A stretch of 64,000 nt of DNA from Glycomyces amatae. Lineage in GTDB: Bacteria > Actinomycetota > Actinomycetes > Mycobacteriales > Micromonosporaceae. Made by a program: the position numbers and the translations under genes. Positions 17,713 to 24,272 of the stretch are shown here, one piece after another; positions within the stretch are counted from its first letter, which is position 1; each line of letters begins with the position of its first letter. Location: positions 62,001-126,000 of the forward strand of contig NZ_JAJLQZ010000006.1 in the NCBI RefSeq assembly GCF_020991375.1, read 5' to 3'. The notes under the pieces are model-generated. The model saw only the letters and a program-made list of their open reading frames with translations. It had not been told where the DNA came from and made no database searches.

Positions 17713-18040
17713 TGCATCAGTGTTCCATTCCAGAGCCGGGGCCGCAACTCCCCAATCTTCACGGGCACGGGCAAAAGGCCTACCAGTGCTCAACCGGGTC
17801 GTTTTATCCTGGCTGGCGTTCGACGGATAGCTTCGATCGCGTCGGCCGGGTCGTCGAAGACAACCACCGCAGCCAGGTACTTCTCGTGTCAGTTGTCGCC
17901 GCCCCCTGAGCCTCGGAACCGCCACAACCAGCACCGACATCTCACTGTTCATAAAGTCAGGGCGTACGGATCCATCCACAACCCATCCACAGATCTACGA
18001 GCACAAGGCATGGCAACCGCCATCAAACGCTGAAAGGAAA
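17713..18040. other. Intergenic region between the ATPase-nuclease gene and tRNA-Lys
   Basis: About 330 bases. It should hold the leftward promoter of the ATPase-nuclease gene. A short inverted phrase around 17979-17996 (ATCCATCCACAACCCATC) is pyrimidine-rich and repetitive but has no clear function. No gene or other RNA could be supported. Confidence 0.4.
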
Positions 18041-18079
18041 TCACCGTGACCAGCAAAATTGCTGCTCACGGCGGTGATG
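18041..18079 (-). terminator. Hairpin terminator after tRNA-Lys
   Basis: On the minus strand, directly after the tRNA 3' end, ATCACCGCCGTGAGCAGCA pairs with TGCTGGTCACGGTGAT around a short AT-rich loop, with one small bulge. TTTCC follows. Position and shape fit a transcription terminator for the tRNA. Confidence 0.7.
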
Positions 18080-18083
18080 GTAG

Positions 18084-18156
18084 TGGGCCCCCTCGGACTC
18101 GAACCGAGAACCTACGGATTAAAAGTCCGCAGCTCTGCCAATTGAGCTAGAGGCCC
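18084..18156 (-). tRNA. tRNA-Lys (anticodon TTT)
   Basis: 73 bases. The acceptor stem GGGCCTC pairs with GGGGCCC. The D arm reads AGCTCAATTGGCAGAGC, the anticodon loop CTTTTAA gives anticodon TTT, and the T arm is TCGGTTCGAGTCCGA. The CCA end is not encoded. An integrase gene begins 123 bases from its 5' side and a terminator hairpin follows its 3' end. tRNA genes are common integration targets. Confidence 0.95.
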
Positions 18157-18279
18157 TTGCCGAGACCACGCCGTCTCGACACGCGACCCGGGCTGAGGCA
18201 CCGGGCTGCGGCCTTGATGATACGGCATGGTTCTCAGGCGTTCATCGCGGTGGAGCGGTCACCGTGCCGACCGGCGCGG

Positions 18280-19698
18280 TCAAGATCCGAGGAAGTCGTC
18301 GACCTGCTGGAGCCAGCGCTTCTCGTACCCAATGACGGTGGTGGCGTACCAGCGGCGCAGGATGGCGACGGTGTGGCCCGACCAGGCTGCAACGAACTCT
18401 TCGGGGTTGCCGGCCAGCAGACGGAGCAGGATACCCGAGACGCGGTAGCTGTAAGGGCGGTGGAGGAGCGGAGTCTCCCAGTTGTCGGGCCCGAAGGCGA
18501 GCTTGCGGGCTTGTTGACAGAGGAGCCACATAGTGCCGGGGCTGAGGCGTCGTCCGAATGCGGAGCGGAAGATGGTGCCGTTCTTGGCGGTGCCATGGGT
18601 GTCGATGTGCTCGGTGACGAGCTGGACGACGCGCGGTGGTACCGGGACGGTCCGGCTCTCGCTTTCGGGGCGGTGTTTGAGGGCGCGGATCTCGTGGGTG
18701 GATCCGTCGTCGGTCCAGAGCTTGCCGACCTGGGTGACGGCTTTGTGGAAGCGGAACTCTCCCCAGCCTTTGGAGGGGAGTTTGCACAGGTGGATGTTGA
18801 GTCCTGCGGCTTCTTCGGGGCGGGCCATCCCGTAGTAGAGGGTGGCGAGCGGGGCGACGTAGAGGGGGCCGGAGGGCCAGGTGTAGGAGACGGCGGCCAT
18901 GGTGGATTCGACCTCTTCTCGGGTTCCGGCTTCCTGCGGTTTGAAGGTCCCGGCTTCCCTAAACTCGGTCGGGCGCTGCCAATCGAGACGGGGGTTGGCG
19001 AGGGGGTTGCTGTCCAATTCCCCCACGATGACCGCTTTCTTCAGCAGTGCAGAAAGCGTGGCGCGGCGCTTGTCGAAGTGCCGGGAGGAAGCGCGCTTCC
19101 CGTTGTAGCAGTAGGTCAGCGACTCCAAAAGATCAGCCATAACGATCATGTCCTCCAGGTCGCGGACTCGCGGCGAGTGCGTGGCGACCCAGTCCAGGAG
19201 CTCGGTGACTGCTGGTGGTGCGGCGGTGAGGACCGCCAGGGGGTTGAAGGCCCAGTTGCGAAGGATGAGCCGCAGCTCCTTGGGGGAAACCGGCGGTTCG
19301 GGGAGGACCGAGACCAGAATGTCCCGCAGACCGTCGGCGTTGCCCACACGGGTGTGCCCGGCTTTGCCCTTCCAGTTCGCGGCGGCGAAGGTCCTGGCGA
19401 GGTCGTAGAGGCTGAGCGGAGGCGCCGCCGACAGTTTGGCCTCCTCCTCACGCTTGGCCCGGAGCATGTCGGCGGGCAGCCCTTCGTGGAGGTCGAAGGC
19501 GCGGCCTTCGGAGATGGCGTTGTTGAGTTTGTCGCGGAAGGCGACCGCCATCTTCTCGGAGGGGAAGCTCTTGGTGAAGGGCGGGCGCTTGAGTTTGCCG
19601 ACCCTCCACCGCAGTTGCCATGGGTTGCGCTTGGAGTTGAGCGTGCGGATGGCGTAGATGCTGACTTCCCAGCAGGGCTCGATCTCGACGTGGTGCAC
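18280..19698 (-). CDS. int: Tyrosine-type site-specific integrase
   Basis: 472 residues from a GTG at 19698 that overlaps the excisionase stop (TAGTG). The N-terminus NPWQLRWRVGKLKRPPFTKS is an AP2/arm-type domain common in actinobacterial integrases. The catalytic half shows LATLYYGMARPEEAAGL (first Arg), a diverged box PLLHRPYSYRVSG in place of the usual HxLRH, and the final WSGHTVAILRRWYATTV with the Tyr nucleophile. This chemistry recombines attP and attB. The gene points towards tRNA-Lys but lies on the tRNA's 5' side, unlike most tRNA-integrated elements, so attachment at this tRNA is likely but not proven. Confidence 0.88.
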   Translation of the reverse strand: MHHVEIEPCWEVSIYAIRTLNSKRNPWQLRWRVGKLKRPPFTKSFPSEKMAVAFRDKLNNAISEGRAFDLHEGLPADMLRAKREEEAKLSAAPPLSLYDLARTFAAANWKGKAGHTRVGNADGLRDILVSVLPEPPVSPKELRLILRNWAFNPLAVLTAAPPAVTELLDWVATHSPRVRDLEDMIVMADLLESLTYCYNGKRASSRHFDKRRATLSALLKKAVIVGELDSNPLANPRLDWQRPTEFREAGTFKPQEAGTREEVESTMAAVSYTWPSGPLYVAPLATLYYGMARPEEAAGLNIHLCKLPSKGWGEFRFHKAVTQVGKLWTDDGSTHEIRALKHRPESESRTVPVPPRVVQLVTEHIDTHGTAKNGTIFRSAFGRRLSPGTMWLLCQQARKLAFGPDNWETPLLHRPYSYRVSGILLRLLAGNPEEFVAAWSGHTVAILRRWYATTVIGYEKRWLQQVDDFLGS

Positions 19699-19934
19699 TA
19701 CGGCTCTTCCTTCGGTTCGGAGAGTCCGGCGAGCCAAGCCTCGAAGTCGGCTCGCCGGATGCGCAACTGCCCGTTCGGAAGCCGGATGGCCGGTGGGGCC
19801 TTGCCGTCGGCGCGCCACTGCTGCCAGGTTCTGCGTGGCAGCGGCCGGCCGTCCTCGTCGGCGAGAATGCGGAGGATCTCCCCCACCGCCATCCACTCAC
19901 CGCGGTCGCCGCAGGGACGGCCCTGCCCACTCAT
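19698..19934 (-). CDS. xis: Excisionase-like helix-turn-helix protein
   Basis: 78 residues with a MerR-like winged helix: WMAVGEILRILADEDGRPLP, RRTWQQWRADGKAPPAIRL, then NGQLRIRRADFEAWLAGL. This is the pattern of excisionase/HTH_17 proteins encoded just before integrases in actinobacterial integrative elements. The stop codon overlaps the integrase start, so both are translated together. It probably bends DNA at the att site to direct excision. Confidence 0.88.
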   Translation of the reverse strand: MSGQGRPCGDRGEWMAVGEILRILADEDGRPLPRRTWQQWRADGKAPPAIRLPNGQLRIRRADFEAWLAGLSEPKEEP

Positions 19935-20109
19935 GCCCCACCTGCGTTTCCGACCCCCGTGGGGCCGTTGCGCCGGATGGACCCCGCAGATCGCGGGGAG
20001 CTGGGACCGTAGGGCGACTTCCGCCTCGCCTCAAGCACCGGACTTCGGCCTCGACCTGCACTGATACCGCGATTCGAGCCGCAGCGGTGCCTTGTCGTGC
20101 GTGCCGCGT

Positions 20110-20970
20110 TCATGACGGTTTCCGGAAGACGAGGACGTCTTCATGCGCGCGGGCGAACAGCTTCTTGCCCTTGCGGCAGGCCTCGCGCACGTTGTGCAGG
20201 TGGAAGAACGTCACATGCGGATGCAAGGCGCCGTCCCAGCGCGAGAGGAGCGCGACGCGCCGTTCGGCGAAGTCGAACCCGGCAGCGAGCCCGGCGCGGA
20301 TCACGAAGGACGGGAAATCGACCAGCGTCCCCGCCTCGGTGAAGGGGCGGGCGGTCACCACCGCGAACCCGCCTGGTTTCAGCGCCTGAAGGCAGCCCGC
20401 GAAGACCGCTTCGAGGCCGGCCTGCAGCCGCGATGCCGACGAGGTCGCCAGCGACTCTGGTTTGGGTTTGCCGGTGCTGTAGCGGTGGGCACGGTTGCGG
20501 ATCTTGCCGCCGGTCACCCGGGAGGTGTCCGGCTGTCCGTGCGTGACGGCCCCGTAGGGCGGGCTGGTGAGCACCATGTCGACCGGGGTTCGCAGCCGCT
20601 GGTCTGCCAGGATCCCGGCGAGGTTCGCGGCGTCGCCTTGGAAGACTTCGCCCCAACTCCGTGGGTGAGCGTGCATGGCGGCGTCGACGTTGGCGCGCGC
20701 CATCTCCACCCACTCAGGCTCCAAGTCGACGCCGTAGGCGTATCGGCCCAGTTGGATCGCTTCGATTAGCGAGGTCCCCACGCCGCACATTGGATCTAGC
20801 ACAGTGTCCCCGGGTTTGGAGTAGCGTGCGATCGCGGTGGCGGCGATCTGGGGCCACATCTTCGCCGGGTGCGTGTTCCCCGCGACGTAGGAGGTTGAGC
20901 GCTGGCGATGCGGTTTGATCTGTCCGGTCGCCCAGACACTCGGCAGCGGGCGAGGCGTGTGCTTAGACAT
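20110..20970 (-). CDS. DNA methyltransferase (TSPPYG type)
   Basis: 286 residues from the ATG at 20970; a GTG two codons upstream is possible. Motif IV is VLTSPPYGAVTHG and motif I is TVLDPMCGVGTSLIEA, so the order is that of a beta-class amino-methyltransferase or a TRM11-like enzyme. The N-terminus HPAKMWPQIAATAIARYSKP is the typical 'kM.p.i...li..ys.pGd.VLDP' lead. The C-terminus HPHVTFFHLHNVREA, then EDVLVFRK, is usual for actinobacterial element-borne copies. It starts within the end of the 214-aa gene upstream, so the two are co-translated. It probably modifies adenine or N4-cytosine; specificity cannot be read. It may be an orphan or the partner of the nearby nucleases. Confidence 0.85.
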   Translation of the reverse strand: MSKHTPRPLPSVWATGQIKPHRQRSTSYVAGNTHPAKMWPQIAATAIARYSKPGDTVLDPMCGVGTSLIEAIQLGRYAYGVDLEPEWVEMARANVDAAMHAHPRSWGEVFQGDAANLAGILADQRLRTPVDMVLTSPPYGAVTHGQPDTSRVTGGKIRNRAHRYSTGKPKPESLATSSASRLQAGLEAVFAGCLQALKPGGFAVVTARPFTEAGTLVDFPSFVIRAGLAAGFDFAERRVALLSRWDGALHPHVTFFHLHNVREACRKGKKLFARAHEDVLVFRKPS

Positions 20971-21607
20971 GGGCACTACCGCCCTCGGCGGTCCGGAGCC
21001 AGACGCCGATGCCCCAGTGCGAGGCCGGCGTGGTCGCTCCGTCTGCTCCGGTCCCCGGCGATGCAGTGGCCGCGGCGTCGAACACGGCGGGCGCAGCGGC
21101 GACCAGGTAGGCGGTGAACGACAGCGGCAGGAAGCGGATGTCGGTGAGCGTGGCGATGTCGACCGCGTCCTGCTCGTTGCGGCCAGCGAGCACGAGCATG
21201 CCGCCGGGCCGCAGCGCCTCGATGGTCGCCTCCAACGCCCCAGGGCAGCGCAGGAGCCACGCCGAAGCGGCGATCATCCCGGCCCGGTGCTCACGGAGTT
21301 TGACCGCGAGTGAGGATTCGCAGGCGGCCTCGATGGCGGTGCGGCGTTGTTCGACCTCCGTCAGGCGCGCGAGCGTGCGGGTGGCGGTGGTCCGATGGCG
21401 GTAGTAGACATGGGCGCGGCGACCGGCACGCGGTATCGCCTGCCATCCGGGCAGGTCGACGGCGATGATGCGCCCGGTCGGGGCGAGCTCTTCCAGGAGC
21501 CCGTCGACCAGATCGGCGGCGTCCCCGACGGTCCACACGGTGAGTGGGACATCGAGGCTACCGTAGCGAGCGATCGCCAGCGGCGGTTGATGTATACGGT
21601 TCGGCAA
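20963..21607 (-). CDS. Hypothetical protein paired with the DNA methyltransferase
   Basis: 214 residues. The C-terminal part (CPGALEATIEALRPGGMLVL, AGRNEQDAVDIATLTDIRF) resembles the end of a Rossmann methyltransferase, where LRPGG is common, but no SAM-binding motif I or catalytic motif is visible. It overlaps the methyltransferase start by 8 bases. Such pairs occur in actinobacterial mobile elements. It may be a degenerate methyltransferase or an accessory subunit; function unknown. Confidence 0.65.
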   Translation of the reverse strand: MPNRIHQPPLAIARYGSLDVPLTVWTVGDAADLVDGLLEELAPTGRIIAVDLPGWQAIPRAGRRAHVYYRHRTTATRTLARLTEVEQRRTAIEAACESSLAVKLREHRAGMIAASAWLLRCPGALEATIEALRPGGMLVLAGRNEQDAVDIATLTDIRFLPLSFTAYLVAAAPAVFDAAATASPGTGADGATTPASHWGIGVWLRTAEGGSAHV

Positions 21608-21753
21608 GAGAGCGTCTCACCGGACATCGATGGATCCAGGCATCGAAGGAAGACCACGGGTGAGCGCGAATGCGCGGTAGGTAGGCGCAGGGTGGGGCCC
21701 ACCCCGGGGAAGAGAATCGGGCGAAGCGGCAGCGATGGACATGAGGACCCCGA

Positions 21754-22665
21754 ATGTCGGCAGGGCCCAGTATCCTGACGCGGGTGGAGGAACAGGACAC
21801 GATTCCCAAAGTGCCGCAACTGCTGTGGCCGACCTTGTTGGCGGTCCGGGGCCTGGGTGGGAGCGGCTCGGTGAAGGAGATCCAGGCTGAGGTCGCGGGG
21901 CTCGAGCAGTTCACCGACGAGCAGCTAGCCGAGATGCACAACGATGGCCCAAGGACGCGCTTGGAGTATCGAGGCGCTTGGGCGCTCAGTCACCTGAAGA
22001 TCATGGGGTTGCTTGACAACTCCGGTCGCCGGGGTATCTGGGAGCTGGTCGGGCGTGGTGGCGAGATCACCGAGGCGGAGATCCCTGGTCTGCACAGAAA
22101 GAAGCTGCGCGAACAGCGGGAGCGCAACCGCTCGAGGAGGGCGGAAACGAAGGCCGAGCACGTCGAGGAGCTTGCCGAGGCCGCTGTTGAGGATGGGGCC
22201 GACGACTGGCGGACGGAGTTGCTCACCGAGCTTATGGTGATGGACCCCGCTGGTTTCGAGCGGCTCTCCGAGCGGCTGTTGCGCCGTGCCGGATTCATCA
22301 ACACTGTCGTGCTCGGCCGTACTGGCGACGGCGGGATCGACGGCCAAGGCGTCTACCGGGTTTCCTTGGTGAGCTTCCCGGTGTATTTCCAATGCAAACG
22401 CTACAAAGGGAGCGTCGGGGCGCCGGCGGTGCGGGACTTCCGCGGCGCGATGGTCGGTCGCGGCGACAAGGGCCTGTTGATCACCACCGGCCGCTTCACC
22501 GCCGAAGCGCTGGCCGAGGCTACCCGCGACGGCGCCCCGCCAATCGACCTCATCGACGGCGAGCAGCTGTGCGACCTGCTCAAGGACTACGGCCTCGGCG
22601 TCACCACTACCCTGCGCTCCGTTGAAGACATCACCATCGACGCCGACTTCCTGCGTCGCATCTGA
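21754..22665 (+). CDS. mrr: Mrr-type restriction endonuclease
   Basis: 303 residues. The N-terminal winged helix Mrr_N (PKVPQLLWPTLLAVRGLGGS, WALSHLKIMGLLDNSGRRG, IWELVGRG) is followed by a charged helical linker. The catalytic Mrr domain reads GFERLSERLLRRAGF, GRTGDGGIDGQGV (D196) and VYFQCKRYKGSVGAPAVRDF (Q213, K215). Mrr enzymes cut DNA carrying foreign methylation. The ATG at 21754 has GAGG nearby; a GTG at 21784 is an alternative start. It is followed after 21 bases by a second nuclease gene, and a methyltransferase is divergent to its left, which together suggests a restriction island. Confidence 0.9.
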   Translation: MSAGPSILTRVEEQDTIPKVPQLLWPTLLAVRGLGGSGSVKEIQAEVAGLEQFTDEQLAEMHNDGPRTRLEYRGAWALSHLKIMGLLDNSGRRGIWELVGRGGEITEAEIPGLHRKKLREQRERNRSRRAETKAEHVEELAEAAVEDGADDWRTELLTELMVMDPAGFERLSERLLRRAGFINTVVLGRTGDGGIDGQGVYRVSLVSFPVYFQCKRYKGSVGAPAVRDFRGAMVGRGDKGLLITTGRFTAEALAEATRDGAPPIDLIDGEQLCDLLKDYGLGVTTTLRSVEDITIDADFLRRI

Positions 22666-22686
22666 CCCCCGAGTTCGGAGACACCT

Positions 22687-24261
22687 GTGCGAGAGCACGA
22701 TCTGCGAGACCAGCTCGCCGCCAACCTCGAGATCCTGGAGCCGAGGCTCCGCCTGGTCCGTACCGAGGCCCGCTTGGTGGCCCAAGACGGCAGAACCGGC
22801 CGTGTGGACATCTTGGGGCGCGACCGGCACGACAACATCGTCATCATCGAAGTGAAGCGCTCGAACAAAGCCGCCCGGGAGGCCGCCCATGAGGTCTTCA
22901 AATACACCGAGATCCTGTGCCGGGAACAGGGCCATCCCCCAGAGCGAATCAGGGTCATGATCGCCTCCACCGAATGGGCCGAACTTGACCTCTCATACAG
23001 CGGCTACGCCGGCCTGACCGGTTTCGACCTGCGTGGCTACCACCTCCAGCTCGACGAGACCGGCAACACCTTGACCGGCGCCAAGCCGGTGACGTTGAAA
23101 GGACCGGCCCGCAAAGTCGAACCCTCCGACATCCACCTAACCTTCGTCTTCAAAACCGAGACCGACCGCAACGAGGGTTGGACGAAACTCCAGGACCGCA
23201 GCCAGAACTACGGGGCGCCGAACCTGCTCGCCTTCGACTTCACCACTGACGATGAACGTGCGCTCGGCCCTTACCTCCTTTACGTGGTCATCGGTTCGAT
23301 CGATCCCAATGCCCCGTTCACCGATCGCATCCTGCCAGCCCACCCCGAAGACGAAACAGACTTTCGGGACCGCGAACACTTCCTGCAGTACTGGCTCGTC
23401 GCGCGGCTGCTGCCCGACATCACTATGCCCAGCGGATGGGACGCCAGCCACCCAAAGCAGTTCTTCCAGATGTTGGCGGGCCGCTCAATGTGGCGATTCG
23501 AAGAACGCGTCCGCTGTTCGGGCACGTTCTCCCTACAAGACCACATCTTCGGCGTCCGGGACTGGGTCGCACTGGTGACGGTGAAATCGGGACTCGAACA
23601 GACAACATTCTTCGCCAGCGCCACGCCATCGCAACGAACAGCCTGGACGGCGTTCAAGCAGCGGATCTCAATGGCAATGGGAACCAACCCCGACTGGTGT
23701 AACCTCGTCGCCCAAGCGCTGCAACGCATCGAGGACGAGCACCCCGAAGCCGACGTCGAGATCGAAATCCTCAACCCGACCGACCTCGTGGGCGTGCTGC
23801 TAGGTTCGTGGCCCGACCAGGTGCAACTATACGAACCGCAACTGAGTATCCGTGTCAGCAATCCCGACGTTGACCCGCATGTTATCCGCGGCGCGCTGGT
23901 CGGTCCCGCCGGAAAAATCGACTTCCTGTCCCGATTCCGTATGGTCTACCGCGACCCCTTCGCCTGGATCGCAGCGCGGGCGAGCGATGCGGTCGAATCC
24001 GTCGACCTCGAACTGCTTGAAGCGATGGAACTGCGATATGTGCTGCTCGAATACACCGCAAACCCTGATCTGCAGCTATACATGCATTACATAGATGGTG
24101 ACCAGCCACGCGTCCGAGTCGCAAGTCCAGTCCCGGAACCTCGAGGACAACTTCAGCTGCTCGCAGCCGCTTCGCTCTCTGACTTCCTCGAAGCGCATCA
24201 ACACCAAGTTGATCTCCTGGTGAACGAGTACCGAGCGAGCCTGGGAATCGAGCGACCATAG
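22687..24261 (+). CDS. NucS-like PD-(D/E)XK nuclease with large unassigned C-terminal domain
   Basis: 524 residues from a GTG start 21 bases after the mrr stop. The first 140 residues form a nuclease: LRDQLAANLEILEPRLRLV, GRVDILGRDRHDNIVIIEVK with D41, E55 and K57, then the helix EVFKYTEILCREQG. This pattern is that of the NucS/EndoMS C-terminal nuclease domain. The remaining 380 residues contain no recognised family; they are mixed alpha/beta and rich in aromatic residues. The short spacing suggests transcription with mrr. Fusion of a recombination-type nuclease core to a long sensor-like region fits a defence effector, but that role is inferred. Confidence 0.75.
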   Translation: MREHDLRDQLAANLEILEPRLRLVRTEARLVAQDGRTGRVDILGRDRHDNIVIIEVKRSNKAAREAAHEVFKYTEILCREQGHPPERIRVMIASTEWAELDLSYSGYAGLTGFDLRGYHLQLDETGNTLTGAKPVTLKGPARKVEPSDIHLTFVFKTETDRNEGWTKLQDRSQNYGAPNLLAFDFTTDDERALGPYLLYVVIGSIDPNAPFTDRILPAHPEDETDFRDREHFLQYWLVARLLPDITMPSGWDASHPKQFFQMLAGRSMWRFEERVRCSGTFSLQDHIFGVRDWVALVTVKSGLEQTTFFASATPSQRTAWTAFKQRISMAMGTNPDWCNLVAQALQRIEDEHPEADVEIEILNPTDLVGVLLGSWPDQVQLYEPQLSIRVSNPDVDPHVIRGALVGPAGKIDFLSRFRMVYRDPFAWIAARASDAVESVDLELLEAMELRYVLLEYTANPDLQLYMHYIDGDQPRVRVASPVPEPRGQLQLLAAASLSDFLEAHQHQVDLLVNEYRASLGIERP

Positions 24262-24272
24262 TTCACAGGACG

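Noticed and set aside
18084..18156. Second copy of the tRNA-Lys 3' end as attR
   Set aside because: The phrase CTCGGACTCGAACCGAG was not found elsewhere in the window.
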